This document shows positions 48,077-60,505 of a stretch of DNA of 64,000 bases, one piece after another. Every line of letters begins with the position of its first letter. Position 1 is the stretch's first letter. The notes beneath the pieces are model-generated. The model was not told where the DNA came from and did not search any database. It saw nothing but the letters and a program-made list of their open reading frames with translations. Both the position numbers and the translations under genes were made by a program. This DNA is from Lophius americanus (lineage: Eukaryota > Chordata > Actinopteri > Lophiiformes > Lophiidae): assembly GCA_037951165.1 (NCBI GenBank), contig JBBDHG010000160.1:864001-928000 (forward strand). Direction: 5' to 3'.

Positions 48077-48654
48077 AATAACCATGAACACCTAGAATAC
48101 CATGTCTTTTTTTTCTCCGCCTCCTTTCTTATCATGTTGACACCGTGAGGATGGGTCCACTTGTACAGGAGATATGGATCCATCGTGATATGTTACACGA
48201 GCAGTCAATCTATTTGCTGCACCTCGTGCATCATCCTTGTATTTCACACCAGAGCCGTCCAAGAAAACATTCCGTCTCAATCCTGAAGGCAGCAGCAGTA
48301 CTTGACCCCACATTCAAAGAGCTGACATGCCCATCGACGACAGATGAGATGGGTATTGGAGGAGGATGGAGGTCAGAGGAACTGTTGCGCTGTACGCCGG
48401 AGGAAGGAGAGCAGCAATGAATGATGCTTGGTTATCTAAAAACAACCTAAAGTAGAGACATAACCTGCTTATAGTTCAATAGCAGTTCTCACAACTGAAA
48501 CAACTGGATCAGTTCTTCAGGAACCTGATCTAACCTACAGGGAACTTCTACCTGAAAAGGAACTCCGGCATTGGAAAGAATTGTGACTCTTATCCATAAG
48601 AAGTAAGAATGGAAAGGATGGGACGCTATTAACAGCATTCCATCAGCTCGCAAT

Positions 48655-48910
48655 GAAGCCCAAATGGTTTTGGTGAAATTACATCATGACCTCAAGATGT
48701 GATTTCATCATAATGTTTTCTTAACCATGTTGAAATTGGAGTTTTGTTTTGTTGTTGCCATAACTAAAAAACTAATGGAAAGACTTGCATGAAATTTTAC
48801 ACAAATGTAGGTTTTGGCATAACTTAGACATGATTAGAATTTGGTGACGTTATGTCGTGACCTGACGATGTGACTTCATATAACGTTTTCTTAAACATGT
48901 TGAAATAGGG
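48655..48910. repeat. Repeat family R2, second locus
   Basis: It shares AAACTAATGGAAAGACTTGC, ATGAAATTTTACACAAATGT, AGGTTTTGGCATAA and GTCGTGACCTGACGATGTGA with the 13.9-14.2 kb units; ATAATGTTTTCTTAACCATG and ATAACGTTTTCTTAAACATG mark two consecutive units. Confidence 0.8.
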
Positions 48911-49049
48911 AACTTTGGAGTTGTTTGATCTCTTTAAAATCTACCTTGGGTTCGGTCGTACCTTGTCGGAGCAGCGCTTTCTAGTATTTAACTTTAATTT
49001 AGTAATGAAATTACTTAAATTGGCATTCAAACCTTTTCTGTCTATGAGC

Positions 49050-51120
49050 CGTATTGTGTCAGGTGTTACGATCAAGGCAGCAGCGGTTAGCTTAACTGTT
49101 ATTATTGTTACAATTGTCCAGAAATACTCAAATTTCGAAACAAAAAAATGAATAAAGTTTCTTTTTGTTACCGTACCTCTAGAATTTCAATGTCCTGCAT
49201 CGCTACTAAAACATTCTGCCATTCATTAAAGCCCAAAATAGAGTCAATCAAAACATCCTCCTTCCTTGAGTTTCCCGTCCCGATGCTAAGAGAAGAGTCA
49301 GAGCTGAGAAATAACAAAACACCAACAAGATAAATGAACAAACACCTCGTCAAGCCAGATGCTGGCGCGTAGAAGGAGGGAGGACAGTAATTGCCGCCGT
49401 TTCATGCGTTTGTACCTGTCGGGTCAACGCCCTCCGTCGCCCTTCATCTTCTGTGTGTCTGTTCAGTGGCCGGTGGACGAGGGTGGGCAACAATAGCCCA
49501 CTGCCAGCTGCGGCCACACGCTGTGAGCAAAAGCCATTCATTTGGGAGCAGTTTTTGTTCAGCTTAAGAAGAGAAGTGGGAAGTTATTTCTTTGAAGAAG
49601 CCCCCTTTCTGAAGATTTGCCGATCAAAAAAAGTGAAGCTTCTGTAATTTGCTGGAACTCCTGGTGCATCGCGCTTTGAAGGATCCGGCGAAATAAGAGA
49701 AAGGGGAGGAGGAGAGGGAGGGTTTCTGTACGCGAGAGCGCTAGATCACAACATATTTACAGGTTTGTTTGTTTCAAGTGATCCGGACGTTTAATGTCCG
49801 GCTTAAAATATCCTTTAAATGCGTGTGTATATAAAGGTATATTTCCATTTTAAGAACACTGATGGGGATCCGTTAGGAAATACAGAATAAGAAAACTGCA
49901 CAACAACAAAAGTCTGTGCGGTTGTAGGTGTAACAAGACTGTAATAAAAATCTAAAACAAGTATCTTTACATGAAAAAAATATTAATTTGCATTTGTTTT
50001 TAAACAGGAGAGATAAACCACTGTTAAGTGGGAGGAGTCACCAGGTTAGAATCTTTCCCCTACATTCTTGGAAATGTACTTTTTACACAATACTAACTCA
50101 GCCACATACTGTAGGCGTCACAAACAAGTGGACCTCTGGTGCCGGTACCAGGCCCGGATAAATGGGGAGGGTTGTGTTTGGAAGGGGCTACGGCGTAAAA
50201 CAGATTACAAATGAATATAAGGAATGAGTTGATCCGCTTTGGCGACCCCTAAAGCGAAGGTCCAACTACAATACTACTTAACTCTATGGAGTTATATGTT
50301 ATAGTATATGTTTCAACATTATGATTGTATTAATGAAATAAAAAAATCTTGTTTTTCTGTGTGTACTTTGAAGTACATGAAACTGGAGCGGATCTTAACT
50401 CCTGAATCCCGCCAAATTCACTCCGTGTCGCGCATTCCAGGTCACCCTTGGAAAAGAGATTTTATTCTCAATGAGGATTTGACCTGGAAAAAAAAAGAAA
50501 AGAGGATATAATAAATTCGGGGATTCGTCTTGCCTGAAGGGAAACGAATCAGAGAAGTCGTTCACGCCGCTTTCCTTTCATTCCCTAACTTTAAGGGAAG
50601 AGTAACATTATAAAATAAGCTGATTAGATATAAAACACATGACAAATACCCAATTTGCTATTCAAATAATAATCATTTATTTTATTTTATTATAATTTAG
50701 CTGATAAGCATAGTAAACAGATTTATAAATTAGCAAATGCTAATTTACAATGTTTCTTTTGGAAAAACTTAAATATAGGACATTACGGCCATAGCACGGT
50801 GATGAAAATAAAGATTTTAATGATGAAGTTCATGGGAGTGAAGTTTCGATGAAGAAATGACGTATGAAACAGTTTAAGTGAAGTAGGTCACACACAGAAA
50901 GAGTGACGAAGTAAATGCATGTAGTAAGGGGGCTCTACTCACAGATGTATTGTTTCGAAGCAGACATTTCGGTAGTTCCGACAATATTGCATAATCAATA
51001 TTACAAACAATATCTTTTATAAAAGTATTTGAAGTCATAAAGTGTAGTAAAAATATATAAATATGTAAGAGGCCTCCGCTGTCGGCCCTGGAAGCAAAGG
51101 TATATTCACAAAAAATGAAT
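49050..51120. other. Intergenic stretch
   Basis: AT-rich to mixed sequence with one LINE-tail scrap (50.2 kb). No supported gene. Confidence 0.45.
50215..50262 (+). repeat. LINE 3'-tail scrap
   Basis: GTTGATCCGCTTTGGCGACC and CCTAAAGCGAAGGTC resemble the common fish retrotransposon tail (GCGACCCCTAA..GCCGAA). A related piece is at 55.3 kb. Confidence 0.4.
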
Positions 51121-51124
51121 AAGG

Positions 51125-51310
51125 GGTTTAATCCCACTTTTCCAAAATCCTTCCAGTTCTTCCTCGCACTAAAGTCTATCTGAGTATAAAATTTGAAAAC
51201 GATCCTTGAACTAGTTTTGGAGTTATCGCGTTAACACGAAGGATCTGGGGCGGCGGCGATGACGATAATATTCCAGACTTTTTCGCGGGTTTTATGGATT
51301 ACGGCCCGAA
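51125..51310 (+). repeat. Dispersed repeat family R1, copy 7
   Basis: It contains AAAATCCTTCCAGTTCTTCC, TCGCACTAAAGTCTATC, AAATTTGAAAACGATCC, GAGTTATCGCGTTAACACGA and AGGATCTGGGGCGGCGGCGA. Confidence 0.85.
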
Positions 51311-52229
51311 GCAGCTTCAATATATCTTGAAGAATTAAGTTCAATCATCATCAACTTGACCCGTGTCATCTTAAATTGACAAAAAGCCGGTACTTCTCTA
51401 TTAATTCCACATAAACATCTGGATTTGTATTTGTATTTAAAACAAGCTGTTAAAAATGCTCTGAAATGTCTAAAGTACTGGCGTCAAAGTTATTCTAATA
51501 TAAAACACACTCTCCATATATAATGTTTACCACTGACATCTGTTGCTCAGAAATATATTACATATTATATATATTATATATTATTATTATATCGATAGGA
51601 GCCATTAGGATTATTTTATCCTCAAAGACTAAAAATCTTTGAGCTGTTTCTAAAATCCAACAACAACAACCGCAATAATGATAAATAATATTGGATGGCA
51701 TTTTTTCCAACGGTTTTTGGAATAGCAGATTCATGAACTCTGACCTTCTTTGAGGTAAGAGAGGCCTGCCGTCGCTTGGATGTTTTCTTTGGCTCCTTTG
51801 TGACTTCCTGAATGAGCCTCACCGTGTTCTCGGAGGAATTTTGGAAGAACTCCGTTTGTAGATAATGTGTCTCACTGTGGATCTGTGGAGTCTCAGGGCC
51901 TTAAAAACAAACAAACAAAAAAAAGATTCTGTAACCCTTCACACACTGATGTATGTCCCCTTCTTCCCAAATGTCCCATGGAATTTATTTTGATGTTGGC
52001 ATAATGTGCTACTAGCTAGCCAATTTCCTGCATCTGAAGATGGTCTACTGAAGTGATGATGATGGTAGTGATCAGGTCTGGGTGGGTTCAGTCCAGATGG
52101 AACCATTTATTAATGCAGCTCGGTAGTTTTTTCTTTTTTTTTAAACACATGACCAATCAGTATGAATATAAATTAAAACCTGTTTACTCAAGTTATTCAA
52201 TATTTAATCACCGCATATTCCCTAAAGTT

Positions 52230-52460
52230 CTGAGATCCGCCACAAATCTTTCGTGTTAACGCGATAGCTCAAAAACTATTTCATGGATCATTTTCAAATT
52301 TTATATGCATATAGACCTTAATGCGAGGAAGCACTGGACTGATTGTGGGAACGGTCATTTGGATACTTCTGCCACAAGGGGGAACTTTATCTCCAAAAGT
52401 TTTTGGGTCATAGTTTCTCAACAGTTGGTCTAATTGGGCCATTCGAATCGAGGAGATTTA

Positions 52461-52536
<76 letters not shown>

Positions 52537-52660
52537 TAATATTTTACTTTTATAGTTCATATTTTACTCACCAGGGGAGCGTTTTTATGAAAAATACTGT
52601 CGTCCGATTTAATCCAAATTCCTCAAGGAGGCGGTTCACATGAGGTCTAACTTATATTTA
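52230..52660 (-). repeat. Dispersed repeat family R1, copy 9 (reverse)
   Basis: The reverse orientation has TTCGTGTTAACGCGATAGCT, ACTATTTCATGGATCATTTT, TTAATGCGAGGAAGCACTGG, GGGAACGGTCATTTGGATAC, GCCACAAGGGGGAAC and CTCAACAGTTGGTC. A (TA)n microsatellite has grown inside it, at the same place as the TA-rich interior of copy 6. Confidence 0.8.
52465..52539. repeat. (TA)n microsatellite
   Basis: About 37 TA units with a few interruptions, within the reverse R1 copy. Confidence 0.95.
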
Positions 52661-52959
52661 TCATATTTAAAATAATTGTTCATGTTTTCTTCACAATGGA
52701 AACTTAAAAATAACAAAAAAAACCCCACAGTTTTCGACAGGGTTGTTACTTCCTGCAACAGCCAAATTGTTTCTAAATTTAGCTCCTGTGTATTGACACA
52801 AGGAACAGCTTTCTTGTTTTATTCCTGAGCTCAGAAAAAGTATTTATCTGTATTTATTCTCCTTATTGACTAACTATGGGATCTGATGTTAGAACATATT
52901 GCTGACATCACAGGAATAATTAGGCTGAGTCAACATGGATTGTTTGAGATTATTAACAA

Positions 52960-55300
52960 GTCACATATGACTTGCGGCGTTCAATCGGCTTGCACAACGC
53001 AGGGGATTGGGGGCTTGTCTGGGATATATCCGAGCTGACACAGTTTTGTCTGAGATGCATACCAAATAGCAGAAACCAGTTCTTTTCACAGCACTGTAAA
53101 AAGAGACTGTGTGAAGAAAAGGGGTTTTGGCATGGTTGCCACAACAGGAAGTATGAGTGTGTTTGTCTTTGTGAGTGCGTTTGTGTGTGTGTGTGTGTGT
53201 GTGTGTTTGCGTGCGATGATGTAACTCTGACGTGATTTAAAGGTTGGCAGGCGGAGATGAAGCAGAGTGTTCTGGATAGGAATGCATGGCTGGCTGACTC
53301 TCTGCTGAGGCAAAAGCAAAAATAAAAGGACAAGATAGGAGCTGCCTGCAAATAACAAAAATGAAATAAAAATGCTGAAACGTGGATCTTATGAAAAAAA
53401 AAACAAATATTCCTGAACAAAAAGCGGAGAGAGAACGGAGGGAATGTGCTGTGCAAACATCAGGCTCTGTGTATTTCCAAACAAACACATTCAGCATGAA
53501 CTCTAATCTTCTACAGTGAGCTGACCTTGACGAGAGAAATTCTGCCTTCAGCGTCACTGAATCCATTTTGACTGTTAACACCAGACTATTATTGTGGAAC
53601 AATAATTCTACGGTTTGGCCCAAACCCTCACCAACATCTTACAATATCTCGAATACTGCAGTAGAGAGAATTAGCCGGTAGCATCTGGCTAATGGTATAA
53701 TGGCGAGTTTCTAAGAATGGGGACCGCCGGGAGACATTCTTTGAAAGTCTAAAATCGAAGATATCTTTAACAACACCAGGAAAAATCCTGATCACCTGTA
53801 ACCAGAAAAACACATTTTATACATTTTTTATGGTTTCGGCCTCAGCAAATCCACCAAGTGTTTTCTATTCCTGTTGCCAAGCAGTTTTGCAGTTCATGTT
53901 AAGTGCTCTTATCCTGAAGGCGTACGGAGGTGGAGTGGAGTTGCCCAGTGTGTTTTGAGAGCGCTGCCTTGATGACAAAATAAAGTACGAGCTGTCCTCA
54001 GCGTGTTACGCTCCATCACTTGCGTGTTTTATTATTTTGCTGCACACGCAAATCCATCCACACTGGTAAGCTTTTCAGGGCTTGTAGCCTACCGTCAAGC
54101 TAACAAGCTAACTGCTTCAGCCGAACAGCTGAAATTTATTTCGACAAAGTTTAAATAATGTTTTTTTTTTTTTTCCGGCTATATTTGAAAGTAGTTCTCA
54201 ATGTGTCAATCTCTCCTCTACCACCAGTCTATGTCTTGGCCAATAGCAAACCAGCATGAAAAGCTACATTGAAAAAAAAGTACATGGATCCAATAGGTCC
54301 CGCCTCCAGAGGAGGATAGTGAAGTCTGTCCTCCTCTGCTCTACACTTCACACAAACAGCTTTTCACCTTGCCTGCCCCGCAGGTGTCGCTGCTGCAGCA
54401 TAGTCTGAATGAATGGATTTTTTCTTAATAGGATATAAAAACAGTTTTTTATAAATGATCCAGAGATTTGTCAAAGGTTTATTTCAACAAATGACTCTTT
54501 TTATATTTTGGCTCTCCCTCTTGCCTTTGAAAAAACAAAAGCCAGTCCTCTGACATTAGCACACCGACCCACTGTAAACCACATCCTGAAGGGCTGGACT
54601 ACAAAACTCCATATTGGGAGTGACCACTATCTATTCTCAAATGACAAACACATCAACTGGATTTTTTCTTTTTTGTACTTAGAGTATTGTGCAACAGAAA
54701 CCCACACATTTCCTGAAACGTGGTGGAAATGGTGAACGTACCAAAGAGGGTAGCATCGAATTTAACCTGTTCAGCTCACTGGTTATTTTAAATTAAGCAA
54801 AGCTTTAGTCTGCATTGCATTTCCAAAAATAAACTCAAAATAGCTCCACCACTAATTTTGCATAACCTTAGTGACTATGGACAGGAAATAAAATCATTTA
54901 TTCTCACTGGCTGTAGCATTATACTTATAACTGCTGCATCAGCTTTTATACAAATAAAACAAAGTCTGTTCTTCCTCACAGTTGTTCTGGGATGGGACCA
55001 GAGACAGTTGGATAGTCATTGGACCCAGAAATGGAATTTTGACATCAGAGATGGATTTAGGCAGCAGAATACCAACCGTGTCCACTAGAGGGAAGGGAAT
55101 AAAGTCTCAATTCTGAGATGAAGGTCCGAATTCTCAGCGCTAGAATCGCACAATTTAACTTTAAAATTCAGGTTTTATAAAAATCTCACATTGGGAATAG
55201 TAAAATTAAAAAAAAAACTTAGATATGTGGAAGACAAAACTGAGTTCCGAATCGGATCGGGCAGGGCACGGCTTAACAAAGCAAGGTACCGGTACATGGA
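52960..55300. other. Intergenic stretch
   Basis: A TG microsatellite and two overlapping minus frames of 167 and 128 codons (52953-53623), low-complexity and rich in F/S, with no recognised domain. No supported gene. Confidence 0.45.
53182..53206. repeat. (TG)n microsatellite
   Basis: An uninterrupted TG run. Confidence 0.9.
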
Positions 55301-55304
55301 TAAA

Positions 55305-55372
55305 AACACGTGATTGGCTGCGGCGACCCGGAAGGCTAACAGCCGAAGTTCAAAGAAGAAGAAGAAGATGCC
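55305..55372 (+). repeat. LINE 3'-tail scrap with (GAA)n
   Basis: GATTGGCTGCGGCGACCCGG, AAGGCTAACAGCCGAAG and a GAAGAAGAAGAAG end match the typical tail of a fish LINE. Confidence 0.55.
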
Positions 55373-56449
55373 TGATTATGAACAAGTTCTAAAGAACAGT
55401 CCTAGTTCACACGACAACGGTAAAACCTTTTTGAGTTTCGTTAAAAAGGCACTGGCATCATCTGGACCTAAAAATTGCTAACATCTCTAAACGGCACCGT
55501 TTCCAAAAATCTCATTTTATTTGTGCCGCATACTCGTGAGACCTCCGGTCCACATAAGTTACAAAGGGTTCTTAGGAAGGTTGGGTTCAGTCAGAGATGA
55601 AGTAAGGAGCTGAGAGATCCGGGCGGCGCCGCTGCTCCCTCCAACGCTAAAGAAAAAAAGCGTCCAACTCCATTTATTCAGAAAGATAAACCGTAATTGT
55701 ACAATGTAGCGCACCTTTATAAATGTTGGGTTGAAAATGAACAGGCTTGCATAGTTTCTAGAACAATTTTACTAAACCAAACTTCTATTCTGTTAACGGC
55801 GATACGCTGCAAACAACAAATACTCAAATCGTCAAAGCAATGAAAAGCAGCTGGAAACATGGAAATAGACTTAAAACAACACAAGTTTAAAGACAGACGG
55901 GCAAAATTCCATCAGTCGTCCAATTAAATTGCAACAACAATAATGATTAGCTGTTGCCGACGTGAACAAAATAAAAACTAAACTTTCAATGAATAAATTA
56001 AAATAGAATGAAATCCGAGACACTCAGACTGGAGAACAGAGGTTTGATGGGGGAAAACAATCTACGATCAATATGGAGCGAGAGAAGAAGAAAAAAAAGA
56101 CAGGAACGGCAGGGAGGAGCGTGAGAGGGAAAAGTCAACTTTCAAAATAAAACAGGGAAAAGTAAATATTCGCCGTTTTTTTTACGGAGAAATGAATATA
56201 TTTCCTGTTTTATGAAATGAAAACACAAATATGTGACAAACATGATCTAATCTAATCTTATCTAATCTGCTCAGAGTTCCTCAGGTGAGCTAGAAAGTTT
56301 TCTCCGTTTTAAATATCCAGTGTGGAGTGTTTATCCGCAAACCTGAAGAAAACCCAAAGCAAACTGCTCCATTTAAAAAAATAAAAAATCTTTATTCTTT
56401 ACAGAAGAGAACAAGGACAAAATATCTTTTGTGAGAAATTTTTACTTTC

Positions 56450-56640
56450 TTCTCAGAATTCTGACTTCAAACGCAGAATTCCAACTTCAAACGCAGAATT
56501 CCGAAATTCAACTTCAAACGCAGAATTCCGAATTCGAACGCAAACGCAGAATTCCGACTTTAAACGCAGAATTCCGAGGTCAAAGTCAGAATCATGAGAT
56601 CAAATTCAGAATTAGTTGAAAGTCCGAATTCTCAGAGCCA
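56450..56640. repeat. Degenerate tandem repeat, unit near 20 bp
   Basis: Repeats of CTTCAAACGCAGAATTCC with EcoRI-like GAATTC cores, about eight copies. Related 'TCAGAATTCTGACTTT' words occur at 25.05-25.20 and 55.10-55.16 kb, so it grew from a dispersed repeat. Confidence 0.75.
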
Positions 56641-57211
56641 GAGTGCCAAGCCCTGAATTCCCTGAAGAAAACCAACATCAAACAGATAACGCACTGAACG
56701 AGGCTAATAAAGTTTTATTTTCACTTAGAAAAAGTCACATAATTGGTTTGAGAGAGGCGCGGTGTGGAGGACAGAGGGTATATTCATTTCAACAGGTCAG
56801 AATATATACACAATGCCGACCAGCCTTGTTATTTCCACTGCAATCCTTCAAAATAAAAGCACTTAAAATGCACTGCTCATTATGATTTTTAAACTCTAGA
56901 GAAAAGAAATCGGAATTGGCGAAAATCGCGATAGGCTGGTCAGACTTTCCAAAAATACTTTAGTTGGACCGGTTGACATAACTACGTTAAGTAAATATGA
57001 GGTTTTGTAGTAGGAGTTGAGTGTAATTATGGAGTAAATGTTTATGGCTTGTAAAATCACCATCACTTTAAAACTTTGGCTTTTGTTGATCATTACAAAA
57101 AGCGTAAAGGACACAATGACACGACCGCCATACTGATTAACTCAATGCTAAGCTTTAATATCTGATAAGTGAGCTGTTTACGGAGCAGCTCAACACACAG
57201 ATTTACTACAT

Positions 57212-57244
57212 TGTGTGTGTGTGTCTGTGTGTGTGTGTGTGTGT
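57212..57244. repeat. (TG)n microsatellite
   Basis: A TG run with one TC interruption. Confidence 0.9.
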
Positions 57245-57249
57245 TCGGA

Positions 57250-59840
57250 GAGGTAACAACTATGAGGCTATAGGCTCCTTCCTTCAGCTATCTGTGTTTG
57301 GGATCAGTCCCAGGCCATGCAGGGCCACACTGGACCATTGTTGTAAGATGGGGGGAGGGAGGTCTCCCTCTCAAAGGACCCTAATATCTGTGTGAGGGCA
57401 AAGTCAGAGGTGAGCAGTGAGTCTGCAGCAGTAAGAAGAAACGGAACCATGTCTAAATTGAGATTATTTTTTGTCGGATTGTCTCGATATCCGAGGATTG
57501 GACTCATTTGGACCATAAATATGTTAAGTAAAGGTATGATAATGATAGAAGACAGTTAATATGAACATGAACGATCCAAACTTATAGTGTCTTCTGCCCT
57601 TCAATGCTTTTCCTGAAGGAAAAAAACTCGCAAATCTTCCCTGTGAAATGTTCTGTTTTGTGGCTTTTTCTTTACTTTGAACGCAAAACCTTTCATCTTC
57701 AGACTGTTTAATGACAAATTGACCCCCAGAGCGTAATATTCAGCTCGTTCAGCATCATTCAGACACACAAGTAGGAAAAGTGGTGTTCCACGGATGAATA
57801 AAGCCCGCAGGTAGTTGAGCGGCAAATGATTTTATAACTTAGCGTGTCAAGGGTTATATGTGAATAATTGGCAAACAACTCTTCGATGTGTGTGGATTTC
57901 AGAGTGTAATTATAGTGTAATTATATTGCTCCTTTGAATGGGCTTCTGCAAACATGTGGCAAGTTTCTCAGAGGTTGAGGGTTGAAGGCTACGCTGCCAC
58001 CTTTTGGACAAATCTGAAAATGATTTAATATCACTGAAAGTTGTATTTATTTTCAGCTCCAATTAAACAGAAAAAGGAGTTTACATCATGTATCATAGCG
58101 AGGAATCCAGATGATTGTTGTTCATTAAGTAATTAATTGCATGTAATGTGCGTGGGAGTCGATGATCTAATAAGACATAAAAAGAACATCCTCTAATTAT
58201 GTTTAATTTGCAGAATAAAAATAAAATATAATAATGATGACCTTCCTTTTAAATTTAAACAAAAACATGCCAGTGTTCAATAACAGGGAGTCATTTTTTG
58301 TTATTTTACATCTTTCTCTATATTGAGAGCCTGCTGCCATCTAGTGGTGAGAGTAGAGAACTGCATCATATCTGGTTGAACTTAACACTTCAGCTTTTAA
58401 ACTTGTGTTGCAGATTAATAATCAAGTAAAAAAATATATTTTTATATATATATTTACATTTAGTCCTCCCCTTATTATTTTTATTTACAAAATGACACGT
58501 TATTATAAAGGTTTTAAGTGCCTTTGATGTCTAAGTTAACAACTGATGTTGATAGTTTCTGATGAATATTTCTGATATCTTGTTTTCTTAATTAGTAATT
58601 AATTGTAAATGGTTACGCCTTCATTCATTCTGTCTTTCCAAGATACATTAATTGAAACCTTAACATTTAGGTATTATTCGTATATTATATTTTGTATTTA
58701 AATAACGTTGAAATAAAGAAAACAAACAGAAAAAAATTGACATTTATTCAGATAAATTGGATCTGCAGAGAGCCTACAGATTTAAATCTTTTTAAATGAT
58801 ATGTACTCATAGACATTATAGGATAAAATGATTAATTATTATTATTTTAACATAGAAATGTTGGCTATACATTATTGATTGGTGTTAAAATCATTTTTTT
58901 AAAGTGTTTCTTATAAATTATCTCACCTGTGACTCTTTATTCCTACTTATACAACTAATTAAAGAAAAAATAAATATATAATATATAAATATATATATAT
59001 AAATAAATACACATTTTCTTGATAACAAATGGACAAATTGCATGGATTATTCTTAATGTTATGTTTTTGTTTACTAATACATGTTATTGTTGTTTGTAGC
59101 TTACGTTTGTGACATTTGTTAAATTAGCTATTCTTAAATCTCCTTTATCTTTAATTGCGACACTGATTTCTGTATGAGCATTATTAACATGATCACATTA
59201 TTATAACACTTCTACTTTTTTTTACTGTTTATTCATATAGCTTTGATCTGCAGAGAAAAGGCGGAATCCTTTTTGTTTGTTTTTGTTTGTTCGGTCAGAT
59301 TTCTCCACAGACAATCTGATGATAAAAGCGACTATATTAAAGTAAGAATGAGAGATGAAACGTCTTCAGGCTCCGTATTCTGATACATGCAGTTTATTGT
59401 GGGTTTATTGTTTTATTAGGATCCCCACCTGCTGCTGATTTAATATCCGCTCGCTGCATGAAAACATTACAATCACACAAAAACAGTGTTTTTATAAGAA
59501 CAGAACACAAACAAGTAAAAATCTAAGGTTTTCTGATTAGGTTTCCCTGACATGCAAATAGAACAATTCTAATAAAATGTATCATAACATTCATGATAAA
59601 TTGTTATAGGATGTTAAAGGATAAGCGAATAAGGTTTATGAATGAATGAAGGAAGGTCCAAAAATATAAAATACAATTTTCAGAACGGCTTTAATTTGAT
59701 AAATGTTATGAACGAATGAGGATCTAAAAAAAACAAGCAGACAATGAATATTTAATTCATTGTAAATGAATAATTAAGGAACTTTTCGTAGCATTTAAAA
59801 GGCTTGTCACCATGGTTACTAATGGGGTTAAATGATTATC
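57250..59840. other. AT-rich intergenic stretch
   Basis: Strongly AT-rich (especially 58.0-59.8 kb) with small TA runs; a CTCF-like CCATCTAGTGGTG at about 58338. No gene seen. Confidence 0.5.
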
Positions 59841-59845
59841 TCTGG

Positions 59846-59945
59846 ATAGCTGGCAGCTTGTATAAACTAAAGAGTAAGGGACCAGTAATGGAACCCTGGG
59901 GGACGCCACAGATCAAAGACGTGACCAAAGGAGGAGAAATTTAAA
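59846..59945 (-). pseudogene. Second LINE reverse transcriptase scrap
   Basis: The minus strand reads SPPLVTSLICGVPQGS, then ITGPLLFSLYKLP, a good match to the LINE RT motif CGVPQGSxLGPLLFSLYxLP. Both this copy and the one near 8.5 kb are followed at higher coordinates by a CATGTGAGGA segment about 70-90 bp away, suggesting the same element family. The fragment is too short to be active. Confidence 0.7.
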
Positions 59946-60424
59946 AACGTGTTGGCTACTGAGAAAACCCTCGATATTCGATTAGTAGTTGTTTTTTTTG
60001 ACATATTAAAGCATGTGAGGAGTTATTTGAATTTGATTATGAAGCTTGATAAAACCACAAAATTGGTTTCTAGAAACTTGCCATGCCAAAGAAAGAAATA
60101 ATTAAAATTGACTTTTTTCCATAAAACACAACACACATGAAAAAATAATTTAAATTTAAATTTTCTTTTTACTTTTTCAGGACATGCTTGTCCAAAAAAT
60201 ATGTCTTAATATATAGAGTTGAATTAATAAAAGCCTCATATGACCAAAGAATGCAAAGATTATTATTGTATTTATAGTCTTTGGTCATTAAAGCATCACA
60301 AGAATTGTTGTAATTGAAAGAAAAAGCGTTAAAGTTTTTTTTTTTTTAAACCTTTATTGAACGAAAGAATTTCAGGCAAAGAGCAAAATCAAAGTGTGTT
60401 TTCCTCTGCTAGTATTTAGTATTT

Positions 60425-60430
<6 letters not shown>

Positions 60431-60455
<25 letters not shown>

Positions 60456-60462
60456 GGGGGGG

Positions 60463-60502
<40 letters not shown>
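60431..60502. repeat. (GT)12-G8-TTT-(AC)n compound repeat
   Basis: GT units at 60431-60454, eight G, TTT, then AC units to 60502. The two halves are complementary and could fold back. Confidence 0.95.

Positions 60503-60505
<3 letters not shown>

Noticed and set aside
52953..53623. 167- and 128-codon minus-strand ORFs
   Set aside because: They overlap each other in different frames, are rich in F/S and H/T runs, and match nothing known.
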